Source of the DNA: Sipunculus nudus
Lineage: Eukaryota; Annelida; Sipuncula; Golfingiida; Sipunculidae
NCBI GenBank assembly: GCA_026874595.1
Contig: CM049309.1
Coordinates: 17,750,576 to 17,814,575 of the forward strand
DNA length: 64,000 nucleotides
Direction: 5' to 3'
Positions within the stretch are counted from its first letter, which is position 1; each line of letters starts with the position of its first letter. A program made the position numbers and the translations under genes. The notes beneath the pieces are model-generated. The model was not told the DNA's origin. It saw only the letters and a program-made list of their open reading frames with translations, and searched no databases. Below are positions 12,356 to 25,800 of this stretch, in pieces.

Positions 12356-15300
12356 CAAGTTTCCCAGGGGTCATGACGCTCGACTGATTAGGAAAACATT
12401 CAGAAAAGAAATTTTATCAATGCCAAATTCTGTAGGTGGTATCCCCATTCAACTTTAGCATAGCTCAGAGGATATGGGTAACAGAGACATAATTTCAGGT
12501 TTCCAAGAATATTTTTCATGGACCTCCCTGGAAGTCAAGTTAGAAGATTCGAGGTGCAATGGTTACAATTTGTGCCCTGTTAACAGACTTCATTTTTGAA
12601 GGTCTAAAGAAAACGCATAAAAGTCTGAAAAAAATCCGGTGATGCCACCAGTCTGCAAGAACTGATAGAACGCTCCATGGTGAATGTGCATGCAAAAAAT
12701 TATGGTGATCAATGCTATCGTTGTTTAGATACTTGAGGTTTAATTATACTGAAGGGTACAAGCCCTATAGCTCAAAGGATATGGGTATCAGAGACCTAAT
12801 TTAAGATTTCAAAGGAGCTTTTTCATTGACGTCTCTGCATTTTTAATTAGAAGATTCTAGGTTGAATGGTTATGATTTGTACTCTGTTAACAGACCACTG
12901 CATCTTCGAAGGTCTAAAAATTAGAGACAAAATGCATAAAAATTCGTAAAACTAGATGTGTCGGAACGACACGAATGCCCCCGGCTGGGGCAAATTAGAA
13001 ACATTTGTAAAATTTTGAAAATTTTTTTAAGTTCAGGAGGTGTCGTATGGTCAAAAGTAGGTCAACAAGGGCAAACTGCAAACTCGATCTGTAACGGGTC
13101 ATTATCAAGCAACACACCAAAAATCATGCCATAATATGCAGGCATTGTGAAAAAAAGTCCATACATGTGCATTTTCCATAAAAATTTCTGTCTTTTATGA
13201 AATTTTCTATGTTTAGGAGCCGTAAAACAATCAAAAGTAGGTCAACTGGGACGAAACGCGAACTCGATCTGTAACTGTCATTATCTGCCCACACATAAAA
13301 AATCAGGGTGGTATCTGCAGGCATTGAGGAAAAAAAGTCAGTACATATGCATTTGTTATGAAAATTTCTATTTTTCATGAAACTTTCTATGTTCAGGAGC
13401 AGTCAAATGGTCAAAAGTAGGTCAACTGGGACAAAACAAGAACTCGATCTGTAACTGCCTACACATAAAAAATCAGGCCCGTATCTGCAGGCACTGGGAA
13501 AAAAAGTCCATACATGTGCACTTTTTTATGAAATTTTCTATGTTAGAGCACCGTCAAAAGGTCAAAAGTAGGTCAACTGGGACAAAACATGAACTCAATC
13601 TGTAAATGGTCATTATCTGCCCACACACCAAAAATCAGGCCAATATCTGCAGGTATAGTGAAGAAAAGTCTGTACAAGTGTATTTGTCATGAAAATTTCT
13701 ATTTTACATGAAATTTTCTATGTTCAGGAGCCGTAAAACAGTCAAAAGCAGGTCAACAGGGACAAAACGCAAACTCGATCTGTAATTGGTCAACATCTGC
13801 CCACACACCTAAAATCAGGCCAATATCTGCAGGCACTGCGAAAAAAAGTCCGTACATGTGTATCTGTCATGAATATTTCTATTTTTCATGAAATTTTCTA
13901 AGTTAAGGAGGCGTTAAACGTTCAAATGTAGGTCAACTGGGACGAAACGCGAACTTGATATGTAACTGGTCATTATCTGGCCACACACAAAAAATCAGGC
14001 CAATATCTGCAGGCAATGCGAAAAAAAGTCCGTACGTGTGTATTTGTCATGAAAATTTCTATTTTTCATGAAATTTTCTAAGTTTAGGAGCCGTAAAACA
14101 GTCAAAAGTAGGTCAACTGGGACAAAACGCGAACTCAATCTGTAACTGGTCATTATCTGCCTACACACCAAAAATCAGGCCAATTTCTGCAGGCATTGCG
14201 AAAAAAAGTCTGTACATGTGTATTTGTCATGAAAATTTCTATTTTTCATGAAATTTTCTAAGTTTAGGAGCCGAAAAACGGTCAAAAGTCGGTCAACCGG
14301 GACGAAACGCGAACTCGATCTGTAACTGGTCTATATCTGCCCACACACCAAAAATCAGGCCATTATCTGCAGGCATTGCGAAAAAAAAGTCTGTACAACT
14401 GTTTGATTTCGGAATGACGGAAGGACGGAAGGATGGAAGGACGGAATGACGGACATGGGTAAAACTATATGCCCCGGCCACTTTGTGGCAGGGGCATAAA
14501 AATCCAGGTAGCACCACCAGTCTGCAGGAACTGATGAAACATTCCTTGATGAATATGCATGCAAAGAATCATGGTGATCAATGCATCAGTTGTCCAGATA
14601 CAGGAGCTTTTGTAACAATTTTTTAATTATTCTGGTTGTGTATGGGGGGGGGGGGGGAGAGTAATTCTGAGCTCCATAGCTCAGAGGATATGAATAACAG
14701 AGACCTAATTTCAAGTTTCCATGGAGATTTTTCATGGACCTCCATGGATATCAATTAAAGAAAATTCTGGATCCAATTTTAACCATTTGTGCCCTGTTAA
14801 CAGACTCCCATATCTTTGAAGCTCTCAAAAATGGAGAAAAAAATTGTAAATTTTCTATTAAAAAAATCCAGGTGGCACCACCAGTTATCAGGAACTGAAG
14901 AAACACTCCATGATCAATATGCATGCAAAGAAGCATGGTGACCGATGCTATAGTTGGTTTATATACTTGAACTTTTGTATCAAATTTTCCATTATTCGGG
15001 GGGGGGGGGGGGGGGGGAGGGGGGGTACATCAGAGCCCCATAGCTCAGAGTTTATGGGTAACAGAGACCTAATATCAGGTTTCCATGAGACTTTGATGGG
15101 CCTCCCTGCATGTCAAAAGAGAAGATTCTAGCTCCTGTCGTTACAATTTGTGCCCTGTTAACAGATGACCGCATCTTTAGAGGTCTCAAAAATAGAAAAA
15201 AAAATTGGTAAAAATCGAAAAAATAATGGTGGCGCCACCAGACTGCAGAAACTGAAGAAACATTCCATGATCTATATCCATGCAAAGAATCATGGTGATC

Positions 15301-15590
15301 AATGCAATAGTTGTTCATATACTTGAACTTTTGTATCAAATTTTCCATTATTCTGGGGGGGGGGGGGGGGGTACATCAGAGCCCCATAGCTCGGAGGATA
15401 TGGGTAACAGACACCTAATTTCAGGTTTCCAAAGAGATTTTTCATGAACCTCCCTGGATGTCAAGTTACAAGATTCCATGTCAAGCGGTTAGGATTTGTG
15501 CCTGGTTAACGGACAGACAGATGGACAGACAGACGATGACAGACAAAGAGTGATCGCTATAGCTCAGCTGACTGAAAGTCAAAATGATCA
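12356..15590 (-). mobile_element. Family A element, copy A4, carrying a roughly 300-365 bp tandem array
   Basis: Minus-strand element. The 3' end at the left reads CAAG then a degraded GGGTCATGACGCTCGACTG (the family A 3' stem-loop and subterminal motif). The 5' side at the right has GACAGACAGAC repeats and CGCTATAGCTCAGCTGACT (about 15510-15580), though the terminal hairpin has decayed. Between them are tandem units marked by GCTCAGAGGATATGGGTAAC at about 12463, 12766, 14676, 15041 and 15387. Other unit landmarks are TGTGCCCTGTTAACAGA and a GGTGGCGCCACC core, often decayed. A different element is nested at 12952-14497. Poly-G runs at 14646-14658 and about 14999-15025 lie inside units. No coding capacity was seen. 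Confidence 0.6.
12952..14497 (-). mobile_element. Family C element nested in A4, with eight roughly 180-bp tandem units
   Basis: Read on the minus strand it starts after T with a 29-nt hairpin: ATGCCCC-t-GCCAC, loop AAA, GTGGC-c-GGGGCAT, then ATAG. Short GTCC/TTCC-type repeats follow (14410-14455 on plus), then about eight units marked on the plus strand by GTCAAAAGTAGGTCAACTGG. Four of the later units start at about 13741, 13921, 14101 and 14281, an exact 180-bp spacing. The 3' end has the subterminal GGGGGCAT, a perfect 6-bp stem-loop (GTGTCG TTC CGACAC) and ATCTAG before T. Outside sequence on each side is one A-family unit split between two Ts (As on plus), with no target duplication. Confidence 0.7.
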
Positions 15591-15599
15591 ACCAACGAC

Positions 15600-16735
15600 T
15601 CTAGTTTTGGGGAAAAAAAAGTCTGATCAAGTTAAAAAATTCCTCAAATTACACAGAAAATTAGATATAAAAAATTATATGACAACGCAGTCAGCATAAA
15701 GCTAAAACACAAATGACATGATGATTCGTTTGTTAGACGCTGCTGCTCCGCCCCATGTTTGGGACAGTAGAGATGTCAGTCTGAGTTTTGTGCCAGCAGA
15801 ACTGGTTCAGTCTGTCCTATCATCTAAAATTATCTTTTCTATGTGCCTAAGAGGCTGGCTGTGCTTGGAGCCATGGCGATTTACATATTAATAATTTTGT
15901 AAGACAATCATTGTGTAAGCCATGGACTGTCTGTAAATTAGTTATTAATTATTCCTTTTTCAATGAAACTTTGGTGAGGGATGAACCTTGAAGCTGGAGA
16001 TTAGTTGATTATATTCTGAGGAAAGTGATACGGATCCAGCCTTTGTGTTGTATCATTTTCCTAAGTCTGTTTGTCCATGAAATAAATATCAAAGTTCTGG
16101 CAGATCTGTCTCTTGTGCTGACATCTGGTGGACCTTTTGGTACTATTACATGTTGATAACCTGTCAATCATTTTTAAGAAATACCCTGGATAAAATGGCA
16201 GTCTTGGTGGAGGTAGGCACTACCTTAGTGCTCTCCATTTTTTATATAATTTATAACTGACATATATGCTAAATCAGAGAAATTATACCCCTTATCAGCG
16301 TGGAGGTAGTTAAAATAGTTAATTTTTACCAGATCCACAAATTCAAATTAACATGAGTACTGTCTGACTTAAGTTAAAATCTTTTGAGATGCAGTCAATG
16401 AAGTGAAGCTAACAGTCACATATATTTCTCATAAAATAATATGCGACTGGAATAGAGTTAATAGTAAATGCTGATGTTGAGATGCTCAGACAAACTTACT
16501 AACTATAACATACACACTGAGAATCAGTTGCTGAGATGACCCAGATACAGGGTTCAGGGGTCTGCAAAAATGTATATATAATTTCACTAATTACTGTCTA
16601 TGAATTGGTGAAAACAGAAAAGTCATTTGTCTGTTTGTGCAAAACATTAGAATATATTTTTGAACAAATGGGAAGTACAGTTAGCCCTATATACAGGAGA
16701 ATGGTGGATAAACTACTTTTACAAAACACAATAAT
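15600..16735. other. Intergenic sequence downstream of PIGG; nothing else recognised
   Basis: AT-rich sequence without exon-like content. The motif around 16199-16232 (CAGTCTTGGTGGAGGTAGG) resembles the edges of scattered repeats near 19670 and 31195. No terminator or RNA gene was recognised. Confidence 0.4.
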
Positions 16736-16741
16736 TTTATT
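16736..16741 (-). terminator. PIGG: PIGG polyadenylation signal AATAAA
   Basis: A canonical AATAAA on the minus strand 65 bases past the PIGG stop codon (TGA, 16808-16806), followed by a GT/T-rich stretch. It would give a very short 3' UTR of roughly 85-100 nt. An in-frame stop and a signal this close support the assigned last exon. Confidence 0.55.
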
Positions 16742-16805
16742 ACATCACTGTATACATCATTTCTTTAAGTTATAAAATACATTCATAAAATAATAACTGA
16801 TATTA

Positions 16806-19800
16806 TCATAAAAAAAATGTTTGTATAAGCACAATGACAGATAATACTAGAGTTGTACAGCCCTCATACAACAATTTGGGGGAAAATACAGTCCACACAA
16901 ACAGATGATACCGCTGTAAGGTCACAAGCACCGTGTACACTGCCAGTGGGAGAGCCCGTGACAGACAGATCACATGGGCTATTGAACGCAGAGATGAACG
17001 TATCCTGAAAACATAACAATGGAAAATTAGAATATTAATAAATATGACATGTGGTATAATATGTTCCATTTTTATCTTAATATCTATTTTTTATCTTTTT
17101 TTTTTATTAGGCATTGTAAACCCAACTTTGACAGTTGATAAATGAATATGCATATCTGCAATATATTTGCATATTGCCAACTTGGAATGCCGCATAACAA
17201 ATAATACCAGAAAATGTGGAATATATGACAATCTGTCATAGACTGGCGTATAAAAAATGAAACTGCACAACACATCAGGTTGTTTATCAGTATGAATTAA
17301 TTTATTACAAACTTCCTTTTTCATTTTGAAATTTAAGGAAACAATGGCCGGTGATGAAACGTAACAAAAATATCAGAGGATACATTCCTCACACTGCAAT
17401 TATCCAAGACATCCTTTTGCGTTAACCGCTGCTTGCCATGGCATGGTTCTCAGTCTCAGGGCAGGAACACCAGGGTGTACACAGAACACAGAATTTTTAT
17501 CAGACCACTGATATTGCATTGTGATTCCAGCCAAAATTTAAAACATGCGCAACCCACTCTTGCTCGTTTAATTATACCTGGACACAACCTCTGATTGGTC
17601 GGTTTCCTGGCCCTTTGCCAGAAATGGTGTATTCAGACCAAAGAGCGTGTGTAGCATGTTTAAAATTTTGGCTTGATGCACAATGCAATATCAGTGGTCT
17701 GATTACAATTCTGTGCTCTGTGCACACCCTGGTGTTCCTGCCCAGAGAACCTTGCCATAAAAAGCAGCTGTTACACACAAAAGGATGTATTGGACGACTG
17801 CAGTGTATTACAACTGTGTGAGAAGCTTAAATAGAAGCCAGAGATCAAAAGTTAGGTCACCTTACTCTAACAATTTATCAGTAGATATTTTATTAATACA
17901 CAGACATACTTTTTGAAGCAAAGTTCCTCTGAGCAATCAGATGACAGATACACCACCTCTGTAAGTAAGGCAAGCTGCCAGTAGATGGAGCCAGCATAGG
18001 TCGACAAACTCATGAGGAGGCCAATGATAACCGGCTGGTAATCCTCCAGGCCAATGTAACCAGCTGATATGTCAACTGTTGATATGTTATTAGAATTACC
18101 CTGAAAAATAATAAAGTTTCAATGAATGTTACTGCATACATTTAAGGTCTAAACAGTTTTCATTTCTGTGCAGTTTGGGCCTGTTACTGATACAATGTTT
18201 AACTTTAACCTTTTTATCACAAACCAATCCTATTACTAACATCAGGATACCAATTAACATTAAAATGAATTAATTAGAGGGCATTCAGTAGAGGGCATAT
18301 ATCTCCACCAATGCCAATATGAAAGATGGTGAAAAGAAGTTTATGCACTGCCCAAATCTTGATGAATTACAAACTCAAACCCATTTCCCTGGCCTAAAAT
18401 TTATGAAAATCAGTGAAAATCAGTTGAAAGTAACTTGACTGATCTTTTCAATCAAATAAAACACTTCTTACAACATATCCTCCTAGCAGAAACAATTTCA
18501 AATAATAACATAAACATTTAATATATAAGGAAAATCTGCTTCAGCAAACTACCAAAACCCCATATAATGAAAATTTTAAAATTAATATTTTTTTTATTAT
18601 GCTTTAATTAGTCAACAAACATAGGTAGGGTCCAGTGTTTCATCCAAGTGTAAACATGCTCTCTATACACACCTGAAAATGAAAGTGTGCTTGCCCCATC
18701 CAAATGTATAACAATGTGATCATCCACAGTGAGAGTCTGGTCTTCCTAATGATGTAGCTGATACATCTCTCTGTTACTGCTGCCATGGCAACCAATGCAA
18801 TATTGTGGGGTCGCATTAAAAGTAGCATCAATATGAGCCACATACTGATCATGTCCTGCATAGTAGTATCCCTATCTTTTTGTGATGTCATAACATCTGT
18901 GTATTGCACCATTTCCTTGTGTGACTTTTTATCATGGACAGATGATGCATCTGTTGTAAGATTGTTAGGATGTTTCTTTTTCTTGTACCATTTGGCAACA
19001 AGCCTAATGAGCATCAGAAAAAATACAGCATATACAATCCTTGCTTCTCTGACTCCTCTGAAATGACCAAAAAAAACAGAATTTGTTATTAAATTTCTCA
19101 TTAAGATGTTACTTCCCTATCATCAGGGACTAGAAACATGGCCTGAGGCCATGTTATTTATCATTATTAATTATCATTATAAATAAAAAATATTTCTTCG
19201 CTGGTGCTGGTCCTGTCCTTCCACAAAGTTTTGTGGAAACTGTTTAAGTAGTTTTTGCCTAAAGTTGTGTACACTAGGTGCAAGGTATGAGGTGTGCAAA
19301 AAAGTTTCTTTTTCGCTCTACTTATTATATAATAACAATTTAACAGGCCCTTTGTAGGTGGTATGCAGTATGAGACATGTGGTAAAAGGAAATCTCAGTG
19401 GAGAATTTGATCCGCCTTATGCACATGGTATAGTAACCATGCAGACTGGTTACTTTATGTATGATCTATAAATACAGCGGTTTTTAACATCATCTGACCA
19501 AAATCACAATGTTTTCAACCTACAAAGTAAATGCTCAATGTGATTTTATAGCTGATTCAGTATACTCAGTTCTGCTGCCAAAATCTGCATACTGCACACT
19601 CAGTAGTAAACTGAGCTTAACCCTGCAATCAGTCAAACAATCAACAAAAACATGGGTGAAAACATAAACCTCCTTTGCAGAGGTACACCTGCTTTAATGG
19701 TGTAAACATTTATTATATGTGGAATGAATATGAAATGCGTGGGACTTACTTTGACACTTGCTGATATAATCCTGGTAAGAGGACTGCTCCAGTGGCAGCC

Positions 19801-22800
19801 CTGGTACAGTACACACCCACGGATGTCAAAGCCATACAGACAGACGCTGTGAGGCTGTGACAAGAAGCCCTGGTGATGTTGACAGTCAGCAGACCTGCTA
19901 CACACAGCCCTGACAGCACTGGTATGTTCTCAGGTCTGGGAAAAAAGCAGATTCAACAAACAATCAACAGACTGCACCACCTGGGGACTGAAAAGTGAAC
20001 TACAATTTTATATACTTTACCTTGGGAATTCTAGAATCTGTTTTCCAGACCTGCAGACCATGACTATGTTGTCACCTACCCTAAGTAAATTTTTTATGTA
20101 GATTGTGTTGCAGGTTTTGAGCTATAGGTTAAGCCCACAGGGGCCTCAATTGCTATAAGTGTAGATTTTGGTTAAATTTGTTACTTTTCTGGGTCATTTC
20201 CTTATAACTATTACTTATCTGACATGTTTCTAGCATTTTTCACACTAAATGGTCTATCTCTTTAGTATTTGTTTATTTTTTGGGTAAGGCAGGCATGAAG
20301 GAAGTTTAAGTCCTACAGGCATGTCACCTAATGTGATCAGTGAAATGCACATGTGGACATCGGTTTTGGGCTAAATTTAAAGTAGTGGTACTTAACAATT
20401 CAAGCACCTGTGTATGAAAATACATACAGACCCTATTGCGACACTTTGAATTCCCTTTTCTCCATGCCTTTCAAATATATATGTACAGTTAAATACAGGA
20501 ACTTGTGTTAGCTTTTATTGTTACATGGAAATGTAGAAAAGTTTAAACCATTTGGTTATTAAGTTCATATCATACAAGTCAATATATCTTAAAAGTTTAA
20601 TACAGTCAATACAGACTTAATGTCATCAAATAAAAGGAGTAAAATTAATGTACGCTGTGCCTGAGAAAATAACCATTTTTTTTTTTGCCTTACAGTTACA
20701 TTTTTTTCAGAATCTGCATAGTGAGAGGTTTATAAAAAGATAAGATTCACATAGTTGCACTGTGTTATCAACATAAAGATATAATCACCTGACAAGCCAG
20801 TCCCCAACATCTGGAAGGTTGATCCACTTATCTCCCGTCTGGTTCCATCTCCTCATCACACGACAAATGGCAGCAATGCACAAACATAAAACAATACGCA
20901 ATACATTCTCTGACTTTCTTAAAATTGTACTTTCCTGAGGCTTGGTTCCTGATTTAACTAAATCTAAGCCTGTTATATTCTCCTGTTCATCATGTTCTGT
21001 GTCTCCTATATTACACTTTGTTTTGCTTCTATCCCACAATCCTTCATTTACATGATGACTGTTTGAGAAGTTTTGATTGGTTGAGATTTCCTTACATGAA
21101 TATTCATATTCCCCAGTATCACTCTGATTGGTAGTTCTTTGCTGATATGACACATGACCTTGATCATGTGACCTGGCCTCAGAAATTTTTTTGGGTGTCA
21201 GTAGATTTAAATTTCCACTAAAAAATTGTTGTAGATGGAGATAAACAAGGAGAAGACAGGTGGTCTGTATATAGAAGTACCAGGTCTGATGTTCTTCTTC
21301 TACAAAACTGCTTGACAGGAGTGAGAAAGTGTGAACCACTGCACCAGTGAGGAACCACAGAGGAAGGAGTGACAGGGACTTGACCTGCAAAACAGAGAAA
21401 ACAAAAATATTGCAAGGGTGCATAATAACCCAATAGTAGGTCTTGTGATCTATGGCCTCCTTTAAATTGTTTGAATTTTGCAGAGAATTTAATTCAGGGA
21501 TAAAAATCTACTGGTTAATATTTATAATGAGTTTCATGAAAATCTATCAGATTTATAGGAAGTCATCAAATACTAACAAAGTATGGTGACCTCTGACCTC
21601 ATTAAATATGCATGGATTTTGCCAGAAATCTAACTCAGGTGGGATATTACAATGGTTAATATTTCTGTTGAGTTTCATAAAAATCCATCATATTTCAGGT
21701 AAGTTATCCCAGTGACACCACAAAATAGCTTGCTGAAATTATTAAATATGTGTGGATTTTGCCTTAAATTGAACTCAGGTGATATAATCTTTTGGTTAGA
21801 AGTTATGGTGAGTTTCATGAAAAAATCTGAAAAATCTGCGGCAGTTATAGCAGTGACACTGAAAGCTAACAGACAGATGGACAGACTGTGGGTATACCAT
21901 AATATGTCCTGTCAAAGACTGGCTTATAAAAAAATTGTGCAGAGTGTATGTCCAGGGATCAATTTAATAGATTACAATGAAATGTTATTCCTTGGTATTA
22001 AAATAGAGAGATGATATTATTGGGTGTTAAATTATCTTAAGTATGACAATAATTGGGTATTTGATCAATTTTAATTACTGACTGACTGACTGAAGATGTT
22101 TTTTGCTTTATCCAGCAGTTACAGATTGCTGTAGTCAAGACCACAGCCCTGTGTGCTCCTTAAGTGTAATTTTGAATGAGCCAATAGACATGATACCACC
22201 AAGCCAAGCAGGGAGCGCAAGAGACCACCATCGTATCCGCACCAGGAGTCCAGAAGATAGGGAGGAGTTGAAAAGGAGAGAGACACTTTAGCACTGACAT
22301 CCTCACAAAGTGATGTCATCATCGCAGATTGTAATTATTGATCGCCCATGAAAGGGCCCCATGCTATAAATATAATTCTTAACTGATAATCTTAATGGAC
22401 TGACAGTCATAACCAATAGGTGATAAGATTCCTTCAGAAGTCTATAGAGAAACGTGAAAATGTGAGTCATGAATACATGTAAAAAATTTAAAATTACTGA
22501 ATATAATAAGTAAACAAGCAAATTTGTGAAATTAATATCCCCTGCTTTGGGCTCTTGTTGTCTTTCATGCTTGATATGAAACCAATATTATGAAATGTGG
22601 AGAAATCTTGAGGGCGCATGAAAACTTAAACAGATCCACTATGACATGTGGAGACATCTGCAGGCGAACATAAAAACTTAAACACATTGAGAAATTGGAC
22701 CAAAATTTGATAATTTTGTTTTTGAGCTGGAGAGAAATATTTTTCAGATAGACACTCCAAAACCAGTCCAAACTAAGGTATGCATGAGAGCAATCAATGA

Positions 22801-25800
22801 ACCAAATTTGAATGAAATCAGATAATATTCAGGAAAGTAACTGCATGGAAATGAAAACCTGAAAAACGGACAGACAGCTAGAGAGACAGACAGACAAACC
22901 CAAATCAATGTCCCCGTTTCATCAGAAGCGGAAACAATAAAGGGAAAATGAAACCAATCTAAGTGACATTTACCATTTTGAACCATCAAGAAATATTGAC
23001 CAAATTTACATAGTCCAAAAATGTTAAACATGTTACTACATTTCTGCAACTGCAAAATTTCAGAAATCTTTTAGAACTAAAGTTCTTATGCAATAAGTTT
23101 CAAGTTTGGGTTATATCAAGTTCCCTTACCCAGTGATAAAGCTGATATATTCTGGCTTTGGAGATGTGGGTGGCTGTAACAGCCACAGTCAGACAGCCAA
23201 GGACAGCAGCAGCTACAGGTATAATGACCCACCAGGAATCTGTACAGCACAGCAGCTCACTTCTGTGTCGGCTGGTACAGCCGCTGATGTGGATCCCTGT
23301 AATCAAAATGTCCATACCATGCTTTTTATATAATGTCCATACATTCACTGTGTACCATGCAGTTTTATATATTATTGTGCAGTATTTTGTTTTTATAATG
23401 CACACAAACATATAATGTCATCAATAAAAATCACCATTACCTTAAAAAATTGCCAAAAATGAAGTATAACTATAAATTTATGGAGAATATCTCCAAACTA
23501 CTCATACACAATAAATTTCATGGATTTTGAGGTATTTTAGGATTTTATAGAAGGTATGCACTGGCATTGTCCACACCATATCATAATCTTCAAGCACCAT
23601 AAATTTTCATTATCACTGCATTTTATAAATGAGACAAAATGCAAAACTTTGAGTATTTATTTATACCATCAACCTGTCTGAAAGACCCCTTGTTAAATGT
23701 AACCACCTGTCTACTAACACCACCCTTGGGTGAATCAAAAGTTTTCACATTGGTTATAAGTTATAACTGACCTGTCTCATAAGACCACCTGTGAATTAAG
23801 ACCACTTTTGACCAGTCCCATGGGTGGTCCTATAACACAGGTTTCACTGTATTTCATGGACATTGGCTTGTTTAATTAATCAGAGGTATCACTATGTTTT
23901 ACCTGTAATGATGGAGATGGTGATTATAAATATCATGAGTATGCTGGGTGAGTTCGATTTTCTGACAGTCGGGGCAGGATGATAAAACACCATCATCAGT
24001 AAGGTCTGAAATACAGGTAAGACTGCTCGTCTCACTCAAGGAAAGGAAGGTAAGAGATAAAGCTTAGGCAAAAAAAGTTTGTTTCTCAGGCACCGTCCTT
24101 GTCCATTCTGACTCCCTGCATCAAGCATTTTTGGTTTGATTTTCAGAAGAAATTTAATGATTTTTATCTCTAAGTGCTCAGAAATTTCTTTAAAAAAAAA
24201 AAAATACAGTATTTTGATAATATTTGCCTCTGTTACCTGTTTGTTCCCTGATCATATGAAATTTTCATCAAAAAACCTATAAATTAAATGTAAAACATAA
24301 TCTGCTGCCCACACTGATTTCTATAACATATAAGAAATAAAAGAAGCCTGAGAAACATACCTTTTTTGCCTGAGTATTAATCAATAAAACAGGAGGTAAG
24401 GTAAGACTGAAATGTGGGATAAGCACAGCATGATAATCACAGAACATTATAGCATACGGACATTAAGTGCCATCTAGTGGCAACAAACTTAACAAGGCAC
24501 CTCATTACCCACATATGGGATTGTCAGAAGTGCAGCATTTTCTTATAAAAAAAACTCCTGGACCACATGGTGATCCTAATCCATACTTTTGCTTTTATTA
24601 AAATGGATACTTTACATAAAATCAGCTCATTACAGTCTACTGAACAGCATTCAAGTAAAGATGGGATAGCTGATTGTTTTGAATATACTTAAACTGGAAA
24701 TCACTGCACAAGTAACTGATAGGTTATAATCTAAAAGTACTCACACAGGTCTGTATATGTGAATTTCAATTAATCAATCAATGCCTATTAAAAATCTAAA
24801 CTTACACTCCATAGCAAGCATATACCAGTTAACATGGCCTGCATATCATAGTTTAACAGTGACGCTGCAAGTCGGTCCCTCGTTACTATCATGGCTGTTT
24901 TGTACAGCGCTGCAACATTCTCTGCAAGCTGTTCTATGTTTAGCCGGGAATCGTTCTGATTCAAGAAGTGATGAAGCCATGTTGTGTGTAACTGTGACGC
25001 CCTCTCAAATTGCAAGTACCCTTTTTCTGTAAAAGAAAGATATAATGACAAACAAAGTATAAAAAAAATTTAAATTAAAACATAAAAAAGATTAAATTAT
25101 TTGTATACATATGTTCTCCACATGTGTATATGCTGTTGATAAAAAGCAATTAATGTTCAGTAATTAAATTCTAAAATTGAATAAAAATGCCATTTTGGGT
25201 TATGTGACCTTCCCAATAGAAGGAAGTGGCACAAAAGAACAAAACACAAAATATTTTATTCTTATATTATCACATGATCTGACAGAGATGTTATTCTGTC
25301 AGAGGGCTAACAGCTGAGACAGTTATATGAGTGAAAGGGCCGGTCCTAATAAAAATCTAATACAAAGGGACAATATGGCAATGGCTCAATTGGTTAATTG
25401 TCAGGAATTATGGAAGTTAGTTTACACAAATCCTGACAGGTGGCAGCACTTACTTAGCCAGAATGATACCAGTAGGGATTTAATTTTGGGGAAATTGATG
25501 TTTGAAGTACAGTTTTATTACCATTTTTTTCCAGTTTGTCTGATAAGATGCAGAAAAAAACCTAGAAGCTGTACTGAGAAGGGTTTTCAGATGTGTTCTA
25601 AATGATAAAAAAACATCTAGCTTGTCTAAATTATTAGATTTAAAGCAAGTATGTCCAGCTTTTAGGTAACCCAGATACATGCTATAGTTGCAGATGTATA
25701 CAAGATACTTAATGCGTTAAATGTTGCTTACATTATGAATACATTACACATAACAGTGGTAGATATTACACAAACCAAACATTATTTTTACCTAATGTTA

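Noticed and set aside
22103-22291. 62-codon polar frame in PIGG intron 8 (PPSQAGSARDHHRIRTRSPE)
   Set aside because: It lies antisense to PIGG, has no splice partner, and its low complexity explains the protein-like look.
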